Shown: in pieces, positions 1 through 7,006 of the stretch
Layout of the letters: each line of letters begins with the position of its first letter
Position numbering within the stretch: position 1 is the stretch's first letter
From: SIG673 sp964570105
Lineage (GTDB): Bacteria; Bacillota; Clostridia; Oscillospirales; CAG-272
Direction of reading: 5' to 3'
Length of the DNA: 10,499 nt
Assembly: GCA_964570105.1 (NCBI GenBank)
Contig: CAZMWM010000068.1
Coordinates: 1-10,499, forward strand
The notes under the pieces: model-generated
What the model was told of the DNA's origin: nothing
Seen by the model: only the letters and a program-made list of their open reading frames with translations
Databases searched by the model: none
Made by a program: the position numbers and the translations under genes

Positions 1-1
1 G

Positions 2-262
2 GAGAAGGCGGCGTATGAGGAAGCCGAGCACGCGGCAAAGTTCGCGGAGCTTCTCGGCGAGGTAGTCACCGACTCCACCAAGAAGAATCTTCAGATGAGA
101 GTCGACGCCGAGAACGGCGCGACCGCCGGAAAGTACGATCTCGCCAAGAGAGCCAAGGCACTCAACCTCGACGCTATACACGATACCGTCCACGAGATGG
201 CTCGCGACGAAGCACGCCACGGCAAAGCCTTCGAAGGACTTCTTAACCGCTATTTCAAATAA
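2..262 (+). CDS. Rubrerythrin (reverse type, NADH peroxidase family), C-terminal part
   Basis: This is the last 86 codons of a gene whose 5' end lies outside the window. The reading frame begins at base 2 and ends with TAA at 260-262. It encodes the second half of a ferritin-like four-helix bundle that binds a di-iron centre. Visible ligand motifs, numbered in this fragment, are E7-x-x-H10 (EEAEH), E37 (AENGAT) and E70-x-x-H73 (DEARH). The protein ends directly after the bundle (GLLNRYFK) with no C-terminal rubredoxin domain. That fits the reverse rubrerythrins of Clostridia, where rubredoxin is at the N-terminus, but the N-terminus is not visible here. Such proteins reduce hydrogen peroxide in the cytoplasm with electrons that come from NADH. 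The gene converges on the rnf operon and shares the stem-loop downstream. Family assignment is firm; the subtype is inferred. Confidence 0.9.
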   Translation, partial: EKAAYEEAEHAAKFAELLGEVVTDSTKKNLQMRVDAENGATAGKYDLAKRAKALNLDAIHDTVHEMARDEARHGKAFEGLLNRYFK

Positions 263-274
263 ACCGAGCAGAAA

Positions 275-321
275 CAAGAAGCTCCCTCACTTTCACCGAA
301 AGAAAGTGAGGGAGCTTCTTG
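275..321. terminator. Convergent bidirectional terminator between rubrerythrin and rnfB
   Basis: A perfect inverted repeat has a 20-bp left arm at 275-294 and right arm at 302-321, with a 7-base loop at 295-301. It lies 12 bp past the rubrerythrin stop and about 30 bp past the rnfB stop on the other strand, so it can end both transcripts. T-richness after the stem is only modest (CTTCTTGCTATT on +, CTTCTTGTTTCTG on -). Termination therefore rests mainly on the very stable stem. Confidence 0.8.
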
Positions 322-351
322 CTATTAGAGATCAGCTCATCGGAAAACCGT

Positions 352-1185
352 TTAAGTATCGAGCTTTATAACAGGAGAGGTCGATTGGGTAATGCCCGAC
401 CAGATTATCTTTCGCGGACATTTTTCCACGCACACGTTGCATCCCACGCATTTACCGTAATCTATCGAAGCGAGGAAGCCGTCGACCTTGATAGCACCGA
501 CCGCACAATTCTTCTCGCATATACGGCAACCGATACAGCCCACATCGCAGAAGCTTCTTGTGACTGCGCCCTTCTCCACGGACATACAGCCCACCCAGTG
601 CTTGCTGTCAAACGGTATCAGACGGATTATATGCTTTGGACACGCCGCAACACAAACACCGCAGCCCTGACAGCGGTCGTAATCCACCACAGCCACGCCG
701 TCTATGACGCTTATCGCCCCAAACGGACATTTCGACACGCAGGTACCGAGTCCGAGACAACCGTTCGGGCAGGCTCTGCTTCCACCTCCGAGCTGCATAG
801 CCGCCTGACAGTCGTGTATGCCTTGATATTCGTACTTCTTCTTGGAAAGCGCACTTGTGCCGCTACACATTACCTGTGCACGCATACGCACGGTATTTCC
901 GGCTTCGACGCCCATTACAGCCGCTATCTTCTCAGCCGCCTCCGAGCCTCCGACCGTACATGCGCCCGGCTTTGCCTTACCTTCGGCTATAGCCTCCGCG
1001 AGCGCGGCACAGCCGGAATATCCGCAACCGCCGCAGTTCGCCCCCGGAAGTATTGCCGTGATCTGCTCAGCCTTTTCGTTACGCGGAACTGCAAAGACCT
1101 TTGAAGCTACAGCCAGCAATATTCCGATAACTGCACCGAGCACGGCAAAGACCAATGAAGCCGTGATCATATTCCCTATATCCAT
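352..1185 (-). CDS. rnfB: Rnf complex subunit RnfB, multi-cluster ferredoxin subunit
   Basis: RnfB is the iron-sulfur subunit that passes electrons between soluble ferredoxin and the membrane part of the Rnf complex. From the chosen ATG (277 aa) it has an N-terminal membrane helix (about 5-30). A Fe4S domain follows with C51, C54, C59 and C76 (ANCGGCGYSGC). Four cysteine groups of ferredoxin type come next: C139/C143/C149/C153, C172/C175/C178/C182, C213/C217/C220/C223/C227 and C246/C249/C252/C256. The number of clusters matches clostridial RnfB, which is richer than the proteobacterial form. An in-frame ATG 12 bp upstream (1195-1197) would add four residues (MVVI). I prefer 1185 because the family usually starts close to the hydrophobic helix, but neither start has a well-spaced ribosome binding site. 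The gene is last in the operon, 43-55 bp after rnfA, with a stem-loop in the gap. Confidence 0.95.
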   Translation of the reverse strand: MDIGNMITASLVFAVLGAVIGILLAVASKVFAVPRNEKAEQITAILPGANCGGCGYSGCAALAEAIAEGKAKPGACTVGGSEAAEKIAAVMGVEAGNTVRMRAQVMCSGTSALSKKKYEYQGIHDCQAAMQLGGGSRACPNGCLGLGTCVSKCPFGAISVIDGVAVVDYDRCQGCGVCVAACPKHIIRLIPFDSKHWVGCMSVEKGAVTRSFCDVGCIGCRICEKNCAVGAIKVDGFLASIDYGKCVGCNVCVEKCPRKIIWSGITQSTSPVIKLDT

Positions 1186-1198
1186 TATTACGACCATA

Positions 1199-1225
1199 GC
1201 TCTCGCTTATGCGAAAGCTTCCTTT
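1199..1225 (-). promoter_or_regulatory. Stem-loop between Shine-Dalgarno sequence and rnfB start
   Basis: In the rnfA-rnfB gap the mRNA carries AAAGGA (1225-1220). An 8-bp stem follows directly: GCTTTCGC (1218-1211), loop ATAA, GCGAGAGC (1206-1199), with one G-U pair. The first candidate ATG (1197) is one base past the stem. Without folding, the AAAGGA is about 20 bases from this ATG, too far for normal use. Folding would bring it near the starts. The stem is seen in the sequence; a role in translation is inference. Confidence 0.5.
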
Positions 1226-1240
1226 CTTCGGTGGTATCGA

Positions 1241-1819
1241 TCAACCGATAGACATTCCGGAAAATCCGAGAAAAGCCATCGCTATAAGTCCGGCGGTGAT
1301 AAGAGCAAGCGGCATCCCCTCAAAGCACTTCGGAGGCTCTGCGGCTCTCAGCCTTACGCGCACACCGGCGAACACGACTATAGCCATAGTAAAGCCGATA
1401 GCCGCGGAAAACCCGTACGCCACGCTCTGTATAAAATTGTATCCGTTCTGGATGTTTACCAGCGCAGAGCCGAGCACCGCACAGTTGGTCGTTATGAGCG
1501 GAAGAAATATTCCGAGCGAGCTGTAAAGCGTAGGGATAAATCTGCGCAAAAACATCTCTATAAACTGCACAAGTCCCGCTATCACCAGAATAAACGCTAT
1601 CGTCTTGAGATATTCAAGTCCGAAATGCTTAAGTATCTGATAGACGCCCCACGTCACAGCTGATGACACCGTCATAACGAAGGTCACCGCCATTCCCATT
1701 CCGAGCGCGGTATCCGGCTTTTCGGATACGCCGAGAAAGGGGCAACAGCCGTAAAACTTCGAGAAAATGAAGTTTTCTATGAATATCGCGGAGAACATAA
1801 GTAAAAGTATATCGCTCAT
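1241..1819 (-). CDS. rnfA: Rnf complex subunit RnfA, membrane subunit
   Basis: RnfA is a polytopic inner-membrane subunit (192 aa, about six helices), homologous to NqrE. Together with RnfE it forms a pseudo-symmetric pair that is reported to hold a [2Fe-2S] cluster inside the membrane. Candidate ligands here are the conserved cysteines C25 or C26 (FYGCCPFLG) and C113 (TNCAVLG). The family signature IENFIFSKFYGCCPFLGVS near residues 14-32 is clear. The length is normal. The start ATG (1819-1817) overlaps the rnfE stop as ATGA, a typical translational coupling arrangement. The TGA-ended frame is intact. The Cys-Cys pair at 25-26 is slightly ambiguous as to which residue is the ligand. Identification is certain from motif, size and operon position. 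Confidence 0.96.
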   Translation of the reverse strand: MSDILLLMFSAIFIENFIFSKFYGCCPFLGVSEKPDTALGMGMAVTFVMTVSSAVTWGVYQILKHFGLEYLKTIAFILVIAGLVQFIEMFLRRFIPTLYSSLGIFLPLITTNCAVLGSALVNIQNGYNFIQSVAYGFSAAIGFTMAIVVFAGVRVRLRAAEPPKCFEGMPLALITAGLIAMAFLGFSGMSIG

Positions 1820-2490
1820 CCCCGTTTACCTCCGTGCTTTACCTCCTCGCTCGCCGCTTTTTTATCGGCGACAAGGCTCTGAAGTCTGCGTACGAGCGCT
1901 ATCAAGCATCCGAGCGTTATAAATGCTCCTGCCGGCATTACGAATATCTGCGCCGGCTGATAGCCCGAGCCGAACACGGAGACGCCGGCGACCGTGCCCG
2001 CGCCGATAAGCTCACGCAGAGCTCCAAGCACCGAGAGCGCCGCGGTAAATCCAAGCCCCATCGACAGTCCGTCCACGAAGGAAGGCAGAGGTCTGTTTTT
2101 AGAAGCGAAGGCTTCGGCTCTCGCAAGGATTATGCAGTTCACGACTATAAGCGATATGAACACTCCGAGCGAAGCGTACAAATCGGGCAAAAACGCTTCC
2201 ATAAGCATTTCCACCGCCGTTACAAATCCGGAGATGACCACTATGTAAGCGGCTATACGCACCTGCTTCGGAATAAATTTCCGCAAAAGCGATATGAACA
2301 GATTGGAAAATGCGAGCACCGCGGTCGTGGCAAGCCCCATTCCGAGAGCGTTCGTCAGTGACGTGGTGGTGGCAAGCGTCGGGCACATTCCGAGCACTTG
2401 AACGAACGTCGGGTTTTGATCTATGATACCGTTCTTCAGCTGTGCGAGAAACGAACGCATGCCGTATCGCTCGGCTTTTTTTTCATCCAT
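1816..2490 (-). CDS. rnfE: Rnf complex subunit RnfE, membrane subunit
   Basis: RnfE (224 aa) is the second membrane subunit of the RnfA/RnfE pair, homologous to NqrD. The hallmark LGMCPTLATTTS at residues 33-44 gives C36, and VVNCIILARAEAF gives C119. These are the positions expected to bind the intramembrane [2Fe-2S] cluster with RnfA. About six hydrophobic segments follow a soluble N-terminus (about 1-24), and a charged tail of some 20 residues ends the protein. The start ATG at 2490 has a good ribosome binding site (AAAGGAG, 9-base spacing). It lies 33 bp after the rnfG stop, one of the two real gaps in the operon, so it can initiate on its own. Its stop overlaps the rnfA ATG. Confidence 0.95.
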   Translation of the reverse strand: MDEKKAERYGMRSFLAQLKNGIIDQNPTFVQVLGMCPTLATTTSLTNALGMGLATTAVLAFSNLFISLLRKFIPKQVRIAAYIVVISGFVTAVEMLMEAFLPDLYASLGVFISLIVVNCIILARAEAFASKNRPLPSFVDGLSMGLGFTAALSVLGALRELIGAGTVAGVSVFGSGYQPAQIFVMPAGAFITLGCLIALVRRLQSLVADKKAASEEVKHGGKRG

Positions 2491-2523
2491 CGAAAATATC
2501 TCCTTTCGATCACGTCCGCGGCA

Positions 2524-3114
2524 TCATTTCGCCGTGGCTTTCGCGTACGCTCCAAGCGCCGCGTCAACTCCTGCTATTACCGCCTTTGAGCTGTAGGTCG
2601 CGCCGCTTATTCCGTCAATATATCCGACGTCCGCCTCAGACGCGCCTTTTTTATACGTTAAAGAGCCGCTGACACCGCAAAATCGGGAGAGAAAGCTCTC
2701 GTCCTCGATCTTCGTGCCGATGCCGACCGTCTCACTGCACGAGACGATGCTGACGCCGATCACCTTGCCGGACGTATCCAGCCCCACGAGCATCTCCACC
2801 GCGTCCTTGAAACCGTTCGGAGATACCTTTGCATAGTAACCGACGGACGTCTCCCCGTCGCGCACCTCGTAAAATGCGTCGACATTCTCGGGAAGCTCGT
2901 CGATGTCAACCTCTACCCCGAGCGGCGTCTCAACACTCGGGAAAAGCTCCCCAAGCGCCTCGGAAAGCTTTCGCGCGTCGTTCTCGTCTATCACGTCCTT
3001 GGTGACCGCATTCACGAACGAGAGCAAAAGAGCGATGAACATAGTTATCACGAGCAGAACGGAGCATATCCGCACCACGTATACGACGTCGTCTTTTTTT
3101 ATCCTTACAGCCAT
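2524..3114 (-). CDS. rnfG: Rnf complex subunit RnfG, covalent FMN protein
   Basis: RnfG (196 aa from the chosen start) is a membrane-anchored flavoprotein, homologous to NqrC. A single helix (about 12-38) anchors an extracytoplasmic FMN-binding domain. The flavinylation motif SGATYSS is at 170-176, with T173 as the residue expected to carry FMN through a phosphoester bond. The conserved segment ETVGIGTK lies at 128-135. FMN attachment in this family needs ApbE, which is not encoded in this window. A GTG nine bases upstream (3123) would overlap rnfD by 8 bases. I chose ATG 3114, one base past the rnfD stop, because GGCGG then sits 8 bases upstream. Either way the two genes are translationally coupled. 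The frame is intact and of normal length. Confidence 0.93.
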   Translation of the reverse strand: MAVRIKKDDVVYVVRICSVLLVITMFIALLLSFVNAVTKDVIDENDARKLSEALGELFPSVETPLGVEVDIDELPENVDAFYEVRDGETSVGYYAKVSPNGFKDAVEMLVGLDTSGKVIGVSIVSCSETVGIGTKIEDESFLSRFCGVSGSLTYKKGASEADVGYIDGISGATYSSKAVIAGVDAALGAYAKATAK

Positions 3115-3115
3115 A

Positions 3116-4081
3116 TCAAACACCGCCCTTCCGTTTTCCGCCGAATTTCACGGGCACCGTGAGCCTGTCGATATACCAGACCAGAAGATTCATTATCATT
3201 ATAGAGAAGGACACGCCCTCCGGATACGCGCCGAAATACCGTATCAGCACCGTAAGCAAGCCGCATCCAACGCCGTATATCAGCCGCCCCTTAGCGGTAA
3301 CGGGAGAGGTCGTGTAATCCGTCGCCATAAATATCGCTCCGAGCAGAAGTCCACCGGACGTCAGAGAATACGCAAGATACGTCAAAGGATCTCCTGCCTG
3401 TGGGAATATCAGAGCAAATACCGCCACGGTACCAATATATGCTGCCGGGATGTGCCACGTTATAACGCGTCTTACGAGAAGATAGACAAGCCCTATCAAC
3501 AGCATCAGCGCAGACACCTCTCCGATGCAACCGGGACATTTTCCAAGGAAGGTATCAAGAAGCGAGTAACCGGGAAGCTCCCCCGTCTTGAGCGACGCAA
3601 GCGGAGTTGCGGACGAGATGGCATCGGATGCCGGCTCGACAAAGCGCGAAAGCTCCGTAGGCCACGACACGAACAGGAATATCCTTGCGGAAAGCGCGGG
3701 ATTTACCACGTTCTTGCCTATTCCGCCGAACAGTTGCTTCACTATCACTATCGCAAAGAAAGCACCTATCGGCATCAGCCACCACGCGGCTCCCACGGGA
3801 ACGTTAAATGCAAGGAGCACACCCGTGACTGCCGCGGAAAGGTCGCCGACCGTTATCGGCTTCTTCATAAGCTTTTCGTATCCGAATTCAAAAAACACGC
3901 AGAAGGCAACGGATACGGCAGTCAGCATCAGCGCACGCCAGCCGAACATCACGACCGACCAGACGAGCGCAGGCGCAAGAGCTATGAGAACGTCGAGCAT
4001 TATCCTGCGCGTCGAGCATCCGCTGTTTACGTGAGGCGAGGAGGAGAGCGAAAGAAGCTCGCCGCTATCTTGGGTGTTCAT
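3116..4081 (-). CDS. rnfD: Rnf complex subunit RnfD, membrane FMN subunit
   Basis: RnfD (321 aa) is a polytopic membrane subunit, homologous to NqrB, carrying a covalent FMN and thought to take part in ion movement. The N-terminal SSSPHV (13-18) is typical. LFGGIGKNVVNPAL (117-130), the FMN attachment motif SSATPL (156-161, T159), FMATDYTTSPVT (251-262) and YPEGVSFSIMIMNL (286-299) are all conserved family signatures. Eight to ten membrane helices can be drawn. The ATG at 4081 overlaps the rnfC stop as ATGA. There is a G-run in the rnfC tail, 11-12 bases upstream, but it is a weak ribosome binding site, so translation is probably coupled to rnfC. No damage or truncation is seen. Confidence 0.95.
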   Translation of the reverse strand: MNTQDSGELLSLSSSPHVNSGCSTRRIMLDVLIALAPALVWSVVMFGWRALMLTAVSVAFCVFFEFGYEKLMKKPITVGDLSAAVTGVLLAFNVPVGAAWWLMPIGAFFAIVIVKQLFGGIGKNVVNPALSARIFLFVSWPTELSRFVEPASDAISSATPLASLKTGELPGYSLLDTFLGKCPGCIGEVSALMLLIGLVYLLVRRVITWHIPAAYIGTVAVFALIFPQAGDPLTYLAYSLTSGGLLLGAIFMATDYTTSPVTAKGRLIYGVGCGLLTVLIRYFGAYPEGVSFSIMIMNLLVWYIDRLTVPVKFGGKRKGGV

Positions 4082-5457
4082 CTTTGTTTTTCCCCCGTTC
4101 CGTTATTTTTATCGGAAGAGGCTGACGCCGCGATAGCCGCTTGCTTCGCCTTCTTCTCTTCGTTGATCTTAGCCTTCGTCATACGCACGAACTGAACGAT
4201 AGGTACTCCGCCGGGGCAGACGTAGGCACACGAGCCGCACTCAACGCAGCTCATTATGTTGAACTTCTCGCACATCGCGTGATCACCCTGATGCGAGAAC
4301 TGAGCAAGATACAGCGGCATCAGGTGCATAGGACATACACTCACGCATCTGCCGCAATGTATACAGCTGTGAGCGGCATCGGCGCCGCGCGTGAGCTTAT
4401 CCGAGAGCGCAAGAATGGCATTGGTGCCTTTGGTTATCGGAGTATCCGCATCCCATTGCGCAAATCCCATCATAGGACCGCCCATAACGAGCTTCAGCGG
4501 CTTTTTGGTAAGACCGCCGCAAAATTCTATCAGATCGGACATCGGCGTACCAAGCGGAGCGAGCACGTTTTTGGGATGTCTTACGCAGTCTCCGGATACC
4601 GTGACCACGCGTTCGATGAGCGGCATCGAGTGGCGCACCGCGCGACTGATATTATAGCAGGTGCCGGCGTTAAAGATGACGCATCCGACGTCAGCCGGAA
4701 GCTTGCCTGCCGGAAGCTCTCTGCCGGTAAGGGCATATATGAGCTGTCTCTCGTCGCCCTGCGGATATTTGGTCTTAAGTATGCGTATCTCCACCGAGCT
4801 ATCATCGCCGATCTCGCGGCTTAGCGCTTCCGCGGCATCCGGCTTGTTGTCCTCTATGGCAATGATACCGGTATCAAGACCAAAGACCTTCATAAGTATG
4901 CGCAGTCCGTCAACTGTCTCGCGAGGGCTTTCAAGGAGCAGTCGGTGGTCTGCGGTTATAAACGGCTCGCATTCGGCGCAGTTTATTATTATGTTGCTGA
5001 CCTTGCCGAGAGCCGAGGATATCTTGGCGTACGTCGGAAAGGTAGCTCCGCCCATACCGGAGATACCGGCGAGCCTTACCGCCTCTATACAGCCCTCCGC
5101 ATCGATCTCCGATACGCGGCTCTCTTTGGTGATATCCGGGCAGAGACGCTCCTCACCGTCGTTTTCGATAACTATGCGGCGGACCTTGCGACCGTTCGGA
5201 GTAAGTACCTCCTCAATAGCCGTCACCTTACCGGACACGGGAGCGTGCACCGGGCATCCAAGCCCCTTGGTGACCTCTCCGATCACCTGCCCCTTGTCCA
5301 CAGTGTCGCCAACGGCTACCATGGGGGAGCAAGGAGCACCTATGTGCTGAGACAGCGGAACGTATACTTTCGGTGGGGCAGGCATTTTTTCTATGGGCGA
5401 GCCGGCAGTAAGCTTGTATTCGTTCATACGGATACCGCCCCTAAAGGTATATGACAA
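4078..5457 (-). CDS. rnfC: Rnf complex subunit RnfC, NADH-side subunit, TTG start
   Basis: RnfC (459 aa) is the peripheral subunit that exchanges electrons with NAD(H), using a Complex I 51-kDa-like flavin/NADH domain and two [4Fe-4S] clusters. Seen in order: an N-terminal barrel-sandwich hybrid region (GCPVHAPVSGKV, 68-79), the flavin/NADH-binding GMGGATFPT (134-142), CAECEPF (160-166), a SLBB-like middle region, then C365/C368/C371/C375 and C404/C407/C410/C414 ferredoxin motifs. A charged alanine/lysine tail of about 30 residues follows. The frame stays open to 5535, but those codons include the promoter. I start at TTG 5457-5455: GGGAGG is 9 bases upstream and the protein then begins MSYTFRGGI, a conserved RnfC N-terminus. 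An ATG at residue 11 would remove that motif. This is the first gene of the operon. Confidence 0.93.
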   Translation of the reverse strand: MSYTFRGGIRMNEYKLTAGSPIEKMPAPPKVYVPLSQHIGAPCSPMVAVGDTVDKGQVIGEVTKGLGCPVHAPVSGKVTAIEEVLTPNGRKVRRIVIENDGEERLCPDITKESRVSEIDAEGCIEAVRLAGISGMGGATFPTYAKISSALGKVSNIIINCAECEPFITADHRLLLESPRETVDGLRILMKVFGLDTGIIAIEDNKPDAAEALSREIGDDSSVEIRILKTKYPQGDERQLIYALTGRELPAGKLPADVGCVIFNAGTCYNISRAVRHSMPLIERVVTVSGDCVRHPKNVLAPLGTPMSDLIEFCGGLTKKPLKLVMGGPMMGFAQWDADTPITKGTNAILALSDKLTRGADAAHSCIHCGRCVSVCPMHLMPLYLAQFSHQGDHAMCEKFNIMSCVECGSCAYVCPGGVPIVQFVRMTKAKINEEKKAKQAAIAASASSDKNNGTGEKQR

Positions 5458-5506
5458 AAGACAGATCCTCCCTTCCGAGCTGTGCTCGAGATGTATCGGT
5501 ACGTAC

Positions 5507-5535
5507 ATTATACTACCTTTTGACCTTTTTTGCAA
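5507..5535 (-). promoter_or_regulatory. Sigma-A promoter of the rnf operon
   Basis: TTGCAA (5535-5530), a 17-base spacer, and a perfect TATAAT (5512-5507). A-rich stretches upstream could act as an UP element. The predicted transcript starts near 5500, giving a leader of about 43 bases. That leader holds a small hairpin (CGAGC-ACA-GCTCG, 5488-5476) just before the GGGAGG ribosome binding site (5472-5467). Confidence 0.85.
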
Positions 5536-5588
5536 TAGTAATTTCGATTTTTGCAGAATATTTAACAGATGCAGAACTCATTTACGGC

Positions 5589-6125
5589 TCACACACCCTC
5601 GGCAAATACCCTCCTGCAATGCTCCACCACATACGCGGCGGCTCTGCAATCGTCAAGCGCACTGTGGGACGAGAGCTGTAATCCGAAGCGATCCTTAAGC
5701 ACCTCAAGCTTGTAGCTGGGCGATGAAATGTAACGCCTCGCAAGCTTCAGCGAATCCTCCACCCTGTTGTCGAAGCTGAGACCGAGCGCGGCTGAATACG
5801 CGCATATGAAACGGCGATCAAATGCGGAGTTGTGCGCCACGAGAAGACTGTCTCCGAAGTATTCGAGAAGCCGCGGAAGCACAATTTCACACCCGGGAGC
5901 ATCCGCCACATCCGACGGCTTTATGCCGGTAAGCGCGGTAATATTCAGCGGAATACCGCATACGGGCTTTACATACGTATGAAAGCTGTCGATCTCCTCG
6001 CCGTCCTGTATCCTCACCGCTCCGATCTCGATGATCTCCGAGTATTCCGGAGAAAAGCCGGTGGTCTCAAGATCGAACACTGTATACCCTGACGGAATTG
6101 TAAATGCCGTTTCTGCTGTGCGCAT
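5589..6125 (-). CDS. DnaQ-like DEDDh 3'-5' exonuclease
   Basis: This 178-aa protein is a stand-alone exonuclease domain of the DnaQ/PolC epsilon family. It removes nucleotides from 3' ends using two metal ions. All five catalytic residues are visible: D18 and E20 in FDLETTG, D103 in AHNSAFDRRF, and H154 with D159 in SHSALDDCRAA. There is no BRCT, helicase or polymerase domain, so it may be a proofreading subunit or a DNA/RNA trimming enzyme; the exact role cannot be told from sequence. The ATG at 6125 has GGAG 9 bases upstream. It follows the mscL terminator and I see no convincing promoter of its own. No terminator is seen between its stop and the rnf promoter, so some read-through into rnf is possible. 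No functional link to rnf is implied. Confidence 0.9.
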   Translation of the reverse strand: MRTAETAFTIPSGYTVFDLETTGFSPEYSEIIEIGAVRIQDGEEIDSFHTYVKPVCGIPLNITALTGIKPSDVADAPGCEIVLPRLLEYFGDSLLVAHNSAFDRRFICAYSAALGLSFDNRVEDSLKLARRYISSPSYKLEVLKDRFGLQLSSHSALDDCRAAAYVVEHCRRVFAEGV

Positions 6126-6167
6126 ACGTTATATCTCCGTTTCGTGCGTTTTAATTGATGCGTGTCT

Positions 6168-6199
6168 AAAACAAAAGCCATGACAGGTGCCATGACTTT
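6168..6199 (-). terminator. Rho-independent terminator of mscL
   Basis: On the minus strand an 11-bp stem (AAAGTCATGGC, 6199-6189; GTCATGGCTTT, 6184-6174; two G-U pairs) closes an ACCT loop. It runs into TTTTGTTTT. It begins 13 bp after the mscL stop codon, which supports mscL as a single-gene transcript. Confidence 0.85.
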
Positions 6200-6212
6200 C
6201 GTATACCCGGAG

Positions 6213-6860
6213 TCAACCGGTCTTTTTCATAAGATCGCGGATCTCGGAAAGAAGCTCTCTTTGAAGCGCAACGTTTTCGTAAAATCTGCGCTCGGTCTCC
6301 GCACGCTCGGCTTCGGCAAGTCTCTGCGCCTCCGCCTTTTCGGCATCCTCCGCCGCTTTCTTTTCCGCGGCAAGCTTTTCTTCAGCCTTCTTCTTTTCCT
6401 CGGCTATCCGTTTTTCCTCAGCCTTTTTACGGTAGAGCACAGCCTTGACCTTGTTTATTATTGTCAAAGCCGTGAAAAGCCCGATAGCCACTATAAAGAA
6501 ATCCATGACCGCCTGTATAAGAGAGCCATACTGTATGGCGATCTCGGCAGTGTCCTCCGTCTCCTTCTGAAGGATGTACTTCCAGTCGGACATATTGATC
6601 TCTCCGGTGGCTTTACTGATGCAAGGTGTGATTATGTAAGCAACCAGCCCGTTCACGATCTTGTTGAAGGCTTGACCGATGACCATAGCCACGGCAAGAT
6701 CCACGACATTGCCCTTGGTTATGAATTTGATAAATCCGTTCTTAAATTCGTTCGTCTCTTTTTTCAGCTTGCTTTCGCGTTTTTTCCTTTTTGCCTTTTT
6801 TTGCGCGGCATCGGCTTTTTCAAGCTTAACGTTGAGCGCATCGATATCTTCCTGTCCCAT
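6213..6860 (-). CDS. mscL: Large-conductance mechanosensitive channel MscL with extended coiled coil
   Basis: MscL opens a wide pore in the cytoplasmic membrane under high tension and releases solutes on hypo-osmotic shock. The core is at residues 39-137. The first membrane helix contains GNVVDLAVAMVIGQAFNKIV (50-69), very close to E. coli MscL, and the second helix is around 113-136. The C-terminal bundle motif LLSEIRDLMKK (203-213) matches the E. coli LLTEIRDLLK end. The protein is 215 aa against about 130-150 in most family members. The extra length is a basic N-terminal extension (1-38, Lys/Arg rich) and an Ala/Glu/Lys-rich coiled-coil segment (about 138-193) between helix 2 and the bundle. 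The ATG has AGGAAG 9 bases upstream. It has its own consensus promoter and a terminator. Confidence 0.93.
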   Translation of the reverse strand: MGQEDIDALNVKLEKADAAQKKAKRKKRESKLKKETNEFKNGFIKFITKGNVVDLAVAMVIGQAFNKIVNGLVAYIITPCISKATGEINMSDWKYILQKETEDTAEIAIQYGSLIQAVMDFFIVAIGLFTALTIINKVKAVLYRKKAEEKRIAEEKKKAEEKLAAEKKAAEDAEKAEAQRLAEAERAETERRFYENVALQRELLSEIRDLMKKTG

Positions 6861-6908
6861 ACCGTAGAACTTCCTTTCATTTTAACGCCTTACGCATTTC
6901 CTACTGAC

Positions 6909-6937
6909 ATTATACCAGTTCTGCTCTCACTTGTCAA
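6909..6937 (-). promoter_or_regulatory. Sigma-A promoter of mscL
   Basis: Perfect TTGACA (6937-6932), 17-base spacer, perfect TATAAT (6914-6909). The predicted start near 6902 gives a leader of about 42 bases. The -35 box lies in the centre of a 13-bp dyad, CACTTGACAAGTG (6940-6928), which could be an operator. Confidence 0.9.
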
Positions 6938-7006
6938 GTGGGTAGCTCATTTTTATGCCGCGGTCATTCCGGCACATCAAAGCATTCCCCTCAAAAAAAG
7001 ACGCGA

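Noticed and set aside
319..1104. Plus-strand open frame of 261 codons, and a further one at 842-1663
   Set aside because: Both are antisense to rnfB and rnfA, have low-complexity composition, no ribosome binding site, and run through the terminator or the gene boundary.
2903..4195. Plus-strand open frame of 430 codons
   Set aside because: It lies antisense to rnfG, rnfD and the end of rnfC, which are intact with conserved cofactor motifs. Its translation is rich in Arg, His and Tyr with no recognisable domain, as expected for the shadow of a codon-biased gene.
5589..6125. The exonuclease as a defence-associated nuclease linked to mscL or rnf
   Set aside because: It has only the housekeeping DEDDh domain, is separated from mscL by a terminator and from rnf by a promoter, and no partner gene of a known defence system is nearby.
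6877..6897. Six-codon leader ORF (MRKALK) in the mscL 5' region
   Set aside because: The AGGA before its ATG is only one or two bases away, too close for initiation, and there is no attenuator-like structure after it.
6980..7006. T7 tract after the LRR gene as a classical terminator
   Set aside because: The only stem before it is about 4-5 bp with a loop of 14 or more bases. Termination there is possible but not supported enough to list.
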